Shown piece after piece: positions 18,777-26,927 of a DNA stretch of 28,286 nucleotides. The position numbers and the translations under genes are program-made. The DNA is from a virus: positions 1 through 28,286 of IMG/VR virus record IMGVR_UViG_3300011436_000003; one strand, written 5' to 3'. Position 1 is the first letter of the stretch; each line of letters opens with the position of its first letter. Under the pieces are notes generated by a model. It worked only from the letters and a program-made list of their open reading frames with translations. It ran no database searches and was not told where the DNA came from.

Positions 18777-18836
18777 TGCTAACCTTAGTTAGCTGCTAAC
18801 TTTGGTTAGCAGAGGGGGTGCGTACCCGAGTTAGCA
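18777..18836. promoter_or_regulatory. Array of GCTAAC-N4-GTTAGC palindromes
   Basis: Two palindromes lie in tandem, GCTAAC-CTTA-GTTAGC (18778-18793) and TGCTAAC-TTTG-GTTAGCA (18794-18811), with centres 17 bases apart. A third, imperfect one, TGCGTAC-CCGA-GTTAGCA (18819-18836), follows 25 bases on. The GCTAAC/GTTAGC halves occur only singly elsewhere. Such clustered dyads are typical of operators for a repressor or of replication iterons. The site is just past the terminator and upstream of the packaging genes. Confidence 0.65.
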
Positions 18837-19116
18837 CTCTCGCCAGTCTCTAAGGCGAAACGCTCCGGGCTGCTTACCTGCTTCCCTCGCCTTCTCTGTC
18901 TCACCTTCCGACCGACCTTCCGACCGGCCTACGAGGCAGGTCACTTGACACCGATACTTGACACGTTACTCGTTTAGTGACCGGCGGGTCGGCCTGAGGC
19001 GCTCGACATGCGCCCCCATGCCAGCTTGCGCCCATGCCCTTGTCGATGCACAGGGCCGCGCCAGCGGCGCGATCGAAGGCAGACCCGACCGTGGGCCTTG
19101 CCTTGCGCTCGCACGC

Positions 19117-19174
19117 GCCCTAGGGCACCGCAGCGCCCAGGGGGGCCGGCCCCAACCGCGCCCCCTAGCGGGGG
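19117..19174. repeat. Cluster of three GC-rich palindromes
   Basis: GCCCTAGGGC, GGGGCCGGCCCC and CCCCC-TAGC-GGGGG follow each other within 58 bases, roughly 290-340 bases before the small terminase gene. Two contain a CTAG core. They could be recognised by the terminase or form cruciforms; the high GC of the region makes chance palindromes more likely than elsewhere. Confidence 0.4.
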
Positions 19175-19418
19175 CAGAGCTATCACCTAGACCCCCCACT
19201 CTCTAAAACTCTCTCTCATTCCTTCTGCCTACGTCGAAACGACGCGAGGCATTGGGAGGCGCGTCTGCGACGCGATTGTGAGGGGGCAAGCGGGGTGGGT
19301 CGGGGTGGGTGAACGATTCTGGACTACTGACAGGGAATTTCCCGGTATATGGGCCTTGCTATTCGTCGTAGGCGAGAGGACAATGTGAGGTAGAGTGGGA
19401 CCGGACCCGAGCTAGTTG

Positions 19419-19434
19419 TGTTCACCCTTGAACA
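19419..19434. promoter_or_regulatory. Dyad site 6: TGTTCA-N4-TGAACA
   Basis: A perfect 6-base inverted repeat with a 4-base spacer lies 26 bases before the ATG of the small terminase gene, on the rightward unit. It shows that the repeated dyad is shared by both transcription directions. Confidence 0.65.
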
Positions 19435-19460
19435 GTTCGGTCCCTAACGCAGAGAGACGC

Positions 19461-19937
19461 ATGGCAGCCTGGGAACCAAGAAAGCTCAACCCCTCGCACT
19501 ACCGCATCCTAACGCTCCACTGGCGCGGGCTTCCCCACGGGGAGATAGCCCTTGAGGTTGGTGTCACGACGCAGACGGTGTCTAACGTCGTTACGAGCGA
19601 GTCGGGTCAGGCGGTATTGGAGGAGTTGGCGCGCCGCACGTTAGATACGGCGCTAGATGTACAGACCGTCGCACAAGCCTACGCCCCCGGGGCTCTAGAG
19701 GAGCTGGTTAAGCTGGCATTCTCGAGCCGGGATGAGCGGGTTAAGAAGACGGCGTGTACGGACATCTTGGCTATGGCTGGGCATGCTCCGGTCCGGAGGG
19801 TGTCGATCGAGCGACCCGACCCTGTCGACGAGCGTTTCAAGGGCAAGAGCGAGGTCGAGATGCGGGCCGAGATCCTGAAGAGGCTCGGCTACGTAGAGGA
19901 ACCAAGCGATGCACCCGAAAGCTCGACCCTTCATTAG
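19461..19937 (+). CDS. terS: Terminase small subunit-like protein
   Basis: The 158-residue protein has a helix-turn-helix near its N-terminus (LTLHWRGLPHGEIALEVGV, then TTQTVSNVVTS; about 13-42), followed by helical segments ending in VKKTACTDILAMAGHAP, a pattern found in phage small terminases that repeat a short helix before a disordered tail. It would recognise the phage packaging site and deliver DNA to the large subunit encoded about 500 bases downstream. The ATG at 19461 is preferred to an upstream TTG that lies inside the dyad; its GAGAGACGC leader is a weak ribosome binding site. Function rests on fold pattern and context. Confidence 0.7.
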   Translation: MAAWEPRKLNPSHYRILTLHWRGLPHGEIALEVGVTTQTVSNVVTSESGQAVLEELARRTLDTALDVQTVAQAYAPGALEELVKLAFSSRDERVKKTACTDILAMAGHAPVRRVSIERPDPVDERFKGKSEVEMRAEILKRLGYVEEPSDAPESSTLH

Positions 19938-20218
19938 GCCCCTTCCTCGTTTTCGTTTGTTTCGTGTTTACCAAGAGGCGATGGACCTAACCTCCTGTTT
20001 GTTCTTTTGTAGTTGGGTTGGGTTTGGCTTTTTCGTCCCTCTTAGAAAGAGCAAGGTAGTAAATTCAGCGATGGTAAGGGGGCCAATGTGGTACAGGCGT
20101 GGGTTCGGAGTCGTCGTTGATTGGCTCCCTACGCGAAGGCGGCTCTCTCCAGGGGTGATAAATACGCTCTTTATCAAAGACAGTTGGTCCCACGCGCCCT
20201 TTGACTGGGGTAAGGAAA
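19938..20218. other. Gap between the terminase genes without a confident gene
   Basis: This stretch is less GC-rich than its surroundings. An open frame crosses it in continuation of an ATG at 19909 but has no ribosome binding site. It holds a perfect inverted repeat TGATAAA-N7-TTTATCA (20156-20176). The sequence around 19909 and that around 20219 look alike for about 20 bases (both read ATGC...AAAG-TCGACCCT), which could be a small duplication. Confidence 0.45.
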
Positions 20219-20449
20219 ATGCGTAAAGTTCGACCCTCCACTAGCAAGCCGATGCTGGGTCTCGTCAACCTGGCACGAGGGGCATTTGCATCCCTCCTAC
20301 GCGTGCAAGCGTCGCTGGTGGAGATTAAGCGGTTCGGGCCGCCCCTCGGCCGCTTCTCCTCTGTCCCTCTGAGGCAACCCTGCCGCAGGCAGGGACAGGT
20401 AACCTGGGTCTTGGCAATAGCGATAGCATCGAGGTTGGGTCGGTGGTAA
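20219..20449 (+). CDS. Possible small basic protein (76 aa)
   Basis: The frame starts MRKVRPSTSKPMLGLVNLAR and ends 7 bases inside the large terminase gene. A TAAGGAAA stretch directly precedes the ATG, at rather short spacing. The protein is strongly basic with no known motif. The overlap with the terminase start and the lack of another gene in this gap support it; the odd composition and short spacing speak against it. Confidence 0.4.
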   Translation: MRKVRPSTSKPMLGLVNLARGAFASLLRVQASLVEIKRFGPPLGRFSSVPLRQPCRRQGQVTWVLAIAIASRLGRW

Positions 20450-21951
20450 GCAAGATACCGAGGTCGTTTGTGGATAGGGTGGTTGCGTCGCTGCTCCCGA
20501 CGAGGGAGGCAATTCGCTCTATGCCTCTCGATAAGCTCGCGCTCTTAGACGAGGAGGAGAAGGGCCTTCGCGGTCTGGTTGAGCGGGACCCGATCCGCTT
20601 CTTCCGGCCCACGCCCGGAGGGCAGCTCGCTTTCGCTACTTGCGACGACCCCACGGTCCGCGTGCGCGGCTACTTCGCCGGCAACAAGAGTGGCAAGTCC
20701 ACGATCGGGGGCGTCCGTCTTCTAGAGCGCTTGAACGGTGCCCCGCTCTGGGACCGCGACAATCGCCACTACGAGGCCAAGATTCCCTCTCGTTGCTGCG
20801 TCTTCGCAGAGGACTTTGACTCTCACAAAGAGACTACCATCCCCACCATTATGAGCTGGGCTCCGAAGGGCTTTCTCAAGAAGACCAATCGGAACCCAGC
20901 AGGGCACATTGTCGAGATGGTAGCGGCCAATGGCTCTATTGTCCACTTTCGCACCTACGACCAAGGGTCGGACAAGGCGGAGGGCAAGGATTGGGACCAT
21001 GTCTGGTGTGATGAGCCTCCGCCTCGCGACATCTACACAGCGATCTATCGCGGTCTGGTTGCCCACGATGGTCAGCTTGACATCACGGCGACGTTGCTCA
21101 AAGAGGCGTGGCTCTGGGACGAGGCAGAGCGCCCCTCGTTTAAGATCTTCAGCGGCTCTATCAACGACAACATTTGGCTCCAAGACGCAGCGAAGGCTGA
21201 CTTCCTTGGCTCGCTCACTGACGAAGAGCGCATCGTACGGGAGACGGGCCGACCCACGACGCTCACTGGCCTCATCTACAAGTGCTTGAAAGACGACCGC
21301 CCCTACATCCTCCCCCCTGACGAGCTCCCAAACCCGACCAACTGCCCCACCGTCGTCGGGATCGACCCTCACGAGCGCAAGCCCATCTTCGCGATCTGGG
21401 CCTACGTCACTGAGAGAGATCAACTCGTAGTCTTCGACTACGCACTCATCCACTCCTCAGGGCACAACAGCCTAGCGCAGATCAAGACGCAACTCGAGCA
21501 GAGGGAGCTAATGCACCTCACGAAGCCTCGCATCTGCGTTATGGACCCAAACCGCGGGAGAGCGAAGCAGCTCGGCGGCTCTTCGTGGGCAGAGACGTTC
21601 GAGGACTTCGGCTACGACGTCACGATGGGGGATGACAACATCCACGATGGGCATACGGCGGTGACGCACGCGCTCGTCGAGGGCAAGCTCCTCTTTAGCG
21701 AGAATTGTCGTGGTCGAGGCGGGCCAATCTGGCAAATGCTTCGCTACGGTTGGGAGGACTGGGCCTCGAAGACGATGCGGTTTGCTAGGACACCGAGGGA
21801 GGTCCCGAAGGACCTCTACAAGGACTTCCCTGATATTATCCGCTACCTCGTCAAGTCCAACATCAAATACGATGAGTTGTTCTTCGGTCTCCCGGTCGTG
21901 AGCACGCTCCCTGAGGGAGTGCGAGATAGGGAGTTGCGAGCGTACATTTAG
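20443..21951 (+). CDS. terL: Terminase large subunit
   Basis: The 502-residue protein is the DNA packaging motor. The ATPase half has a Walker A FAGNKSGKST (78-87) and Walker B HVWCDEPP (186-193). The nuclease half starts at TVVGIDPH with D308, followed by ICVMDPNRGR with D368, the metal-binding acids of the RNase H-like fold that cuts concatemers. Length is normal for the family. The start is GTG (20443) with a GAGG eight bases upstream; it overlaps the preceding small frame. Dyad site 7 follows the stop. Confidence 0.93.
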   Translation: MVSKIPRSFVDRVVASLLPTREAIRSMPLDKLALLDEEEKGLRGLVERDPIRFFRPTPGGQLAFATCDDPTVRVRGYFAGNKSGKSTIGGVRLLERLNGAPLWDRDNRHYEAKIPSRCCVFAEDFDSHKETTIPTIMSWAPKGFLKKTNRNPAGHIVEMVAANGSIVHFRTYDQGSDKAEGKDWDHVWCDEPPPRDIYTAIYRGLVAHDGQLDITATLLKEAWLWDEAERPSFKIFSGSINDNIWLQDAAKADFLGSLTDEERIVRETGRPTTLTGLIYKCLKDDRPYILPPDELPNPTNCPTVVGIDPHERKPIFAIWAYVTERDQLVVFDYALIHSSGHNSLAQIKTQLEQRELMHLTKPRICVMDPNRGRAKQLGGSSWAETFEDFGYDVTMGDDNIHDGHTAVTHALVEGKLLFSENCRGRGGPIWQMLRYGWEDWASKTMRFARTPREVPKDLYKDFPDIIRYLVKSNIKYDELFFGLPVVSTLPEGVRDRELRAYI

Positions 21952-21956
21952 TGAAC

Positions 21957-21973
21957 TGTTCATTAACTGAACG
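21957..21973. promoter_or_regulatory. Dyad site 7: TGTTCA-N5-TGAACG
   Basis: Inner arms GTTCA/TGAAC are perfect, with a 5-base spacer. The site fills the gap between the large terminase stop and the AGAGGAG site of the exported Thr-repeat gene. An extra TGAAC half overlaps on the left side, giving a second, everted dyad TGAAC-T-GTTCA. Confidence 0.6.
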
Positions 21974-21992
21974 GATTACCAGAGGAGCTAAG

Positions 21993-22448
21993 ATGAGCGA
22001 AAGATGGAAATGGTTGGGCCTCGCGGGATTAGCGGCGGGTCTGGTCGGGTTGCTGTTCATTCCGCAGTGTGCGCAAGCGCAGGAGACCGCGACTCCGACG
22101 GCTTCGCATACGCCTACCGCGACGCAGACGGCGACGCAGACGCCAACGATCACGCACACTGCGACTAAGACGCATACGCCGACGCAGACCCACACGCCCA
22201 CTGTTACGCCGACCAAGACGGCAACGGGCGCTCCGGAGAAGGCCTCCCACGTGCATGCGCTTGAGTTGACGATGCTCGATACCAACTCCAACCTCCCAGA
22301 CCATGCGGATCAGTGCATCGCGGAGAGTTACGACCCGAAGATGCCGGATACGTGTCGGTGTGTCATGTACATCGTCTACGCGGCAGGGACGAAGCACCTG
22401 CGGGTCCGGTGCCCGGATGGGGTCGTGGCGACGATAGCGAGTTGGTAA
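21993..22448 (+). CDS. Exported protein with alternating-Thr linker
   Basis: The protein of 151 residues has a signal peptide or anchor (MSERWKWLGL to about residue 29, AQA cleavage-like site), then a stretch from about 32 to 78 in which nearly every second residue is Thr, with Pro, Ala, Gln and His between. A small C-terminal domain follows with C108, C121, C123 and C140. Thr/Pro linkers of this kind join surface modules in exported bacterial proteins and may be O-glycosylated. Finding it between large terminase and portal is unusual. The ATG at 21993 has an AGAGGAG site. It may act on the cell surface or be displayed on the virion. Confidence 0.75.
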   Translation: MSERWKWLGLAGLAAGLVGLLFIPQCAQAQETATPTASHTPTATQTATQTPTITHTATKTHTPTQTHTPTVTPTKTATGAPEKASHVHALELTMLDTNSNLPDHADQCIAESYDPKMPDTCRCVMYIVYAAGTKHLRVRCPDGVVATIASW

Positions 22449-22452
22449 GCTA

Positions 22453-24825
22453 GTGAGCGTAGACGATACATACCTCCCAGAAGAGGCCGTTGAGGGAGAA
22501 GGCGAGAGCGTCTTCTCCCAGGATGAGGCGGACCTTCTAGGGACGCTCGTCTCTCGCGCGTATGAGAAGAGGCAGATTCGTCTCTCTTCCGAAGAGGAGT
22601 CTCTGATCTCTCAACGCGTACTGAACGACTTCAACAGCGGGGTTGGGGACAACATCGAATTTCAGAACCTCCACGTCCAGTTGATGAAGAACTGGCGGGC
22701 TACGCCAGAGCCGAAGGACTTTCCCTACCCCAACGCCTCCAACATCAAGGTCCCTCTTACTTCTTTCCTCGTAGAGCAGACCGCAGCGCGCCTCGTAAAG
22801 GCCATCCTCGGAGACGATCTCTACGCACGCTTCTCAGCCCTCGACGAGCGGGTCCGGCCTGAGGAGCTTGACGCGCTCAATAAGTGGTTTCACTACGAGC
22901 TCTCGGAGGTTGTTAAGCTAGAGACGGTGCTCGACACTTCGTTCCAGTCTGTGTGCCTAGATGGCTTCGACCTCCTCGTGGCTCTCTACGAGAGGAAGAC
23001 GGGCTACGTCAATCAGCACTACGAGGTCCAGATCGAGGACAATCAGCGTCTCACGGTGCAGATGAACACGATGCTCGAGGATATGTTCCGGGACTTCGAG
23101 ATCGGGGCCGTGAAGCAGCCGCAGGCTGGCGTCTTTGACGTAGACTTGGAGAAGGATGGAGAGAAGCTTAACGCCGTGGTGCGGTTCTCGATCGAGTCGA
23201 CGAGGCTTGTTGCTGATGTACTGCTCGAGGACATTGTCTTCGATGGGGTCTGTGTCGATTCGCTCCCGCTGGAGCGCGTTGTTATCGTTAATACGGGGCC
23301 GACCGTCGACGAGCTTCCTTTCTTCGGCCTTCAGCTCTGGTACGATGTGCTCGGCTTCGAAGACCTCTGCGACGGGCGCTATTTTAGGAAGCTCTCGAAG
23401 GCAGACATCGAGACCGTTAAGGCGCACGGGGTCAACAAGAGGGGCAACGTCGTTCAGAGGAAGTGGTCGGATGAGCTGGACAAGGCTGAGGGGACGGAGA
23501 CGACAGGAGCGAGTCTCTATCGGTTCGATAGGAAGTGGGTAGAGGTTTATCGGTGGGAGGGCCGGTGGGAGGTAGATGGCCGGGTGCAGGATGTCGTGGT
23601 CTGGTACGCGGCAATGTCTCAGAAGATTCTGAGCATTCAGTATCTCGCGGACCTGAGCCCGGATGGCTGTCGGACCCCGACCAAGATTGACTGTATCCCT
23701 GTGAAGGGTAGGTTCTACTCAATCGGGATGGCTGAGTGGCTCCGACATGTACAGGCGGAGATGGACGGCATCCACAATCAGCGCCTAGACGCTGGTATCT
23801 TCGCTAACTCGCCGTTCTTCTTCTACGAGGCTGGTGCCGGTCTCGACAAGACGGTCATCCAGACCGAGCCGGGTAAGGGCTACCCCGTTAAGGACGTATC
23901 AAAGGTCCTCTTCCCCAAAGTCAACTGGAGCCCGATCTGGTCCTTCCAAGAAGAGGAGCTAGCCCGACGCAACGCAATGGACCAGGCTGGGTACGACGAT
24001 ACGAGCCTCGGTTCGTTGGCCTCGAAGCGCATGACGGCGAGCGAAGTCATCGGCGCGGCGGAGGCGACTAACCTAAGGACGGAGCGACTTGTCCGTCGAA
24101 CTCTTTTATCTTTAACGTCCCTCATTCGGCGAATCTTTGCGCTCTATCAGCGTCACTTACCTGACAAGCGCGTTTATGAAGTCTCAGGGATTGATGGGAC
24201 CCGTGTGATGCAAGTGCTCGAGCGCCGGCTGCTCAATTCGAAGGTTGCTCTGCATCTTACAGGGGACGTGCGCAAGATCAGCGCTCAGATCGAGCGAGAC
24301 GTGGCGATGAATATGCTCTCGGTCTTGCTCAATCCTCTCTTGCTCCAGATCGGCGTTACAAAGGGAGATACGATCTACAAAGCGGTGGAGAAGGTAGTAC
24401 GGGCGTTCGACTACAAAGGCGTCCCTATCCATATGCCAGACTTGCCGCCCGATTCACTCCCGCCTGCGAGTGAGGAAGCCTTGATGTATCGGGAGGAGCA
24501 GGTAGAGCCGTCCCCAACCGAAAATATGCAGCTGCACCTAGCCCACCATATGCGCCAACTCGCAGACCCGACCCTCGAGCAATGGACGCCGATTGGCCGA
24601 CAGCTCCTCATGGCCCACGTTCAGAAGACGATGCAACTCCAGGAAGTTGTCCAGATGATGAACCAGCAGCGCGCAGCGATGGCCGCGCAGATGCGCCTCT
24701 CGATGGAGGAGCAGGGCGTTCGTCCTGGTAAGGCGGGCTCGCAACAAGTGGGTGGCCAGGCTGAGGGCGGGTCAGCTGAAGAGGGCGTTGAGGGCGCACC
24801 AGCGGAAGGGCAGGCGTTGCAGTGA
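22453..24825 (+). CDS. Portal protein
   Basis: This 790-residue protein follows the terminase module and contains the portal-typical FPYPNASNIKVPLTSFLVEQ segment (about 90-109) and a long helical core with many Tyr/Phe, ending in a Gln/Gly/Glu-rich disordered tail (about 735-790). The portal forms the ring at one vertex through which DNA enters and leaves the head. It is longer than the common 450-600 residues, as in some larger phages. The start is GTG with a poor ribosome binding site, four bases after the preceding stop, so coupling is likely. Confidence 0.85.
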   Translation: MSVDDTYLPEEAVEGEGESVFSQDEADLLGTLVSRAYEKRQIRLSSEEESLISQRVLNDFNSGVGDNIEFQNLHVQLMKNWRATPEPKDFPYPNASNIKVPLTSFLVEQTAARLVKAILGDDLYARFSALDERVRPEELDALNKWFHYELSEVVKLETVLDTSFQSVCLDGFDLLVALYERKTGYVNQHYEVQIEDNQRLTVQMNTMLEDMFRDFEIGAVKQPQAGVFDVDLEKDGEKLNAVVRFSIESTRLVADVLLEDIVFDGVCVDSLPLERVVIVNTGPTVDELPFFGLQLWYDVLGFEDLCDGRYFRKLSKADIETVKAHGVNKRGNVVQRKWSDELDKAEGTETTGASLYRFDRKWVEVYRWEGRWEVDGRVQDVVVWYAAMSQKILSIQYLADLSPDGCRTPTKIDCIPVKGRFYSIGMAEWLRHVQAEMDGIHNQRLDAGIFANSPFFFYEAGAGLDKTVIQTEPGKGYPVKDVSKVLFPKVNWSPIWSFQEEELARRNAMDQAGYDDTSLGSLASKRMTASEVIGAAEATNLRTERLVRRTLLSLTSLIRRIFALYQRHLPDKRVYEVSGIDGTRVMQVLERRLLNSKVALHLTGDVRKISAQIERDVAMNMLSVLLNPLLLQIGVTKGDTIYKAVEKVVRAFDYKGVPIHMPDLPPDSLPPASEEALMYREEQVEPSPTENMQLHLAHHMRQLADPTLEQWTPIGRQLLMAHVQKTMQLQEVVQMMNQQRAAMAAQMRLSMEEQGVRPGKAGSQQVGGQAEGGSAEEGVEGAPAEGQALQ

Positions 24826-25043
24826 GTCGCGTTGATAGAATGCGCCTGGAGGCCTTGCCTGAGTACCAGCTCGTGATCGGTCGAATCGTGCGAGAGGCAC
24901 AGGACAGTAACGACTTCGCCGCCGATGCGCCCTCGATGGAGCGGAAGGAGTACTACCGTGGGATGCGTGATGGCCTACGTCGCGCCCTCGCGATCCCAGA
25001 GGAGATCTTGAACAACGAGGAAGGGAGTACCGAGGATGAGTGA
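24822..25043 (+). CDS. Small hypothetical protein between portal and scaffold (73 aa)
   Basis: This protein starts at a GTG that overlaps the portal stop (GTGA) and is helical and charged, with an Arg-rich middle (YYRGMRDGLRRAL) and an acidic tail (NNEEGSTEDE). No family is recognised. Its place between portal and scaffold genes points to a head-assembly role, but nothing in the sequence proves it. The next gene begins 8 bases before its stop. Confidence 0.7.
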   Translation: MSRVDRMRLEALPEYQLVIGRIVREAQDSNDFAADAPSMERKEYYRGMRDGLRRALAIPEEILNNEEGSTEDE

Positions 25044-25869
25044 GCAAACGTCAGCCACGCTGCCTGAGTCTGGGCAGAGTGAGGTAGACCGACTCCTAGC
25101 GGAGTTGGGAGGGGACCCAGAGGCCGAGACGCCACCGGCGCCAGCGGAGGAGACACCCCCTGCGCAAGAGGAGCCGAAGGAAGAGACCGCGGAGGAGCTC
25201 AAGACGCGCCTACATGATCTCGAGAGCAAGCTCGCGGGTCAGAGCGCGGAGATCTCGATCCTGCGGGATTTTGCTACTCGGCCAACGACGGCTCCTGCGG
25301 CGACGGAGGAAGAGCCCGAGATCGACGTCGTAGGCCTTCGCAAGAAGCTGGAGACGGCGCCAGTTGAGACGATCCTCGAGATCGTCAACAAGGCGACTGA
25401 GCGCACGGCTCGTAAGGTACGAGAGGAGACGCTCCGAGAGTTCGATGGGAGAACGAAGGCTCGTGATCTGCTGCAAGAGGACCGCGATACCGTGCTGCGC
25501 GAGTACCCGGCGATCATGACCGATTCGGACTTCCAAGCTGAGGCATCGGCTGAGTTCTCGAAGATTCAGCGTCTGCGAGGGGGCCAGACGCTCCCAGGGG
25601 ATATGTACGCGGCTGTCTCAGCCGCAGCGGCCAAGCGGGTCGGGAAGGTGCCTGTGAGGACGAACGGACGTAGAGAGCTGGTCAATCCGATGACGCGCTC
25701 GGCCAACCCACCGGCTGGTGACGAAACGCGCCCTGAGGGAGAGTTCAAGCCCCACGAGATGGCCGCGATCGAGAAGACCTGCAAACAGTACGGTATCTCG
25801 AAAGAGCAGTACATGGCTCGCTTCGCGGCGAATAGGAAGAAGGATCGGTCGTTTGGGAGGCCCGCATGA
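25036..25869 (+). CDS. Scaffolding-like protein
   Basis: This 277-residue protein has an acidic, Pro/Glu-rich N-terminus (about 30-55), a coiled coil (EELKTRLHDLESKLAGQSAE, about 53-72), further helical regions and a basic C-terminus. This composition and its place between portal and capsid genes are typical for capsid scaffolding proteins, which shape the procapsid and then leave. No protease motif is seen. The ATG overlaps the gene before by 8 bases and its stop overlaps the next ATG. Confidence 0.7.
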   Translation: MSEQTSATLPESGQSEVDRLLAELGGDPEAETPPAPAEETPPAQEEPKEETAEELKTRLHDLESKLAGQSAEISILRDFATRPTTAPAATEEEPEIDVVGLRKKLETAPVETILEIVNKATERTARKVREETLREFDGRTKARDLLQEDRDTVLREYPAIMTDSDFQAEASAEFSKIQRLRGGQTLPGDMYAAVSAAAAKRVGKVPVRTNGRRELVNPMTRSANPPAGDETRPEGEFKPHEMAAIEKTCKQYGISKEQYMARFAANRKKDRSFGRPA

Positions 25870-26381
25870 GTGAATCAACTGTCTCTGCGCAAGAGATCGA
25901 GGTCGCAGGGGAGATCATTGACGAGTTCACGGGAAAGAGGTGGGCTGTCCCCGTCGACAACTGCGACGACCTCAGCGACCGGACGATCCCTAACCCGCTC
26001 GCGATGCCGGAGGATCGGCGGGACCCGCGGTTCGAGTACCAGTGGATACGAGAGAACCAGTGGACCGAGTACAGCGCCATTGGGTGCGTGCGGGTGACGA
26101 GACAGGAATTCAACGGCGAGAAGCCTCATGCGCTGGATGATGAGTACGGGACTCCCGTCGGCTCGTACGTCGAGTACGAAGGCGCCATTATGATCAAGAT
26201 GCCGAAGCACGTCTTCGAGCTGAGGCAGCGGCAGCAGAACAACGAGGCGAGACTCGCTATGCAGGACGTAGCGAAGCAACAGAGTAGGCAACAGCGCGGC
26301 GGTGCCCGAGGCACAGTCGAAGAGACGGAGGAAACAGTGTTGTCAACTGCGGAGGAGCGCCCCCGCGGGAGACGTCGATAG
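25866..26381 (+). CDS. Hypothetical structural-module protein (171 aa)
   Basis: This is an acidic protein with a compact first part (TGKRWAVPVDNCDDLSDR; QWIRENQWTEYSAIGC) and a C-terminal, Gln/Arg-rich coiled or disordered tail (about 118-171) that ends RPRGRRR. No family is recognised. The ATGA overlap with the scaffold-like gene suggests a head-related role. Confidence 0.7.
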   Translation: MSESTVSAQEIEVAGEIIDEFTGKRWAVPVDNCDDLSDRTIPNPLAMPEDRRDPRFEYQWIRENQWTEYSAIGCVRVTRQEFNGEKPHALDDEYGTPVGSYVEYEGAIMIKMPKHVFELRQRQQNNEARLAMQDVAKQQSRQQRGGARGTVEETEETVLSTAEERPRGRRR

Positions 26382-26402
26382 GAACGGAGAAGGAGAGAGA
26401 CA

Positions 26403-26912
26403 ATGCCTCTAGCGAATCAGGATACTCCGTTCGGCTTTAAGCTGTATCGCTCTTCGAAGGTGGGTGTGCACCGGCAGAATCGTACAGCTTCGGCAGGACG
26501 GGCGAAGGATCTGATGGTAGGGGATGCCTATAAGGATGCAGGGGACGGGACCGTTGTGCGGGCGACCGCGAACAACGACACGATCCTCGGCATCGTCGAG
26601 GGCATCAAGGTGAACCCGATCGCGGCCTCGCCGCAGGGTCCGGTGTCGCAGGACTACATCCCCGCGGCGGACGCTGGCGAGATCATCGGTATCGAGGACA
26701 AGGATGCGGAGTACATGGTGCAGATCGACGATTCGACGGGCGAGGCGCCGGGGACGGCTGTCGGGCTCGTTGATGCAGATGGCTCTCAGCTCTTCCGGCA
26801 GAGCCGGCAGACCGTGGCCACCGCAGGGACCCAATTCACCGTGACGGAGATCCCGCTGCGAGCCGATAACCAGGCAGGCTTGCTCGCGAAGATCATCGTG
26901 CGGCAAGCGTAA
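26403..26912 (+). CDS. Head decoration-like protein
   Basis: The start MPLANQDTPFGFKLYRSSK, then DLMVGDAYKDAGDGTVV and ILGIVEGI, is the pattern of small beta-rich proteins encoded just before the major capsid protein in many phages and thought to stabilise the capsid. The whole protein (169 residues) is Gly/Ala/Asp-rich and beta-like. It has an AGGAGAG site and precedes the capsid gene by 15 bases. Decoration is inferred from pattern and order. Confidence 0.65.
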   Translation: MPLANQDTPFGFKLYRSSKVGVHRQNRTASAGRAKDLMVGDAYKDAGDGTVVRATANNDTILGIVEGIKVNPIAASPQGPVSQDYIPAADAGEIIGIEDKDAEYMVQIDDSTGEAPGTAVGLVDADGSQLFRQSRQTVATAGTQFTVTEIPLRADNQAGLLAKIIVRQA

Positions 26913-26927
26913 GGAAGGAGGATCGCG

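Larger units (their letters stand above)
18837..19460. other. GC-rich noncoding region upstream of the packaging genes
   Basis: No gene is supported here; open frames on both strands lack ribosome binding sites. Contents: a 12-base tandem repeat CCTTCCGACCGA/G (18904-18927), two TTGACA boxes 13 bases apart (18945-18950, 18958-18963) without a good -10, three GC-rich palindromes (GCCCTAGGGC 19117-19126, GGGGCCGGCCCC 19142-19153, CCCCC-TAGC-GGGGG 19161-19174), CGCGTC-TGC-GACGCG (19260-19274) and GGGAATTTCCC (19333-19343) just before TATATG. It is a plausible place for the late promoter and a packaging or origin site. Confidence 0.5.

Noticed and set aside
18945-18963. Two TTGACA boxes as a tandem promoter
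   Set aside because: No acceptable -10 sequence lies 16-18 bases downstream of either box.
18958-19206. Overlapping frames on both strands in the GC-rich noncoding region
   Set aside because: No ribosome binding site, very high GC, and open frames on both strands at once point to absence of stop codons by composition rather than to genes.
19909-20226. A 105-residue + strand frame starting inside the small terminase gene
   Set aside because: No ribosome binding site and an odd composition; the start overlaps the terminase end out of frame.
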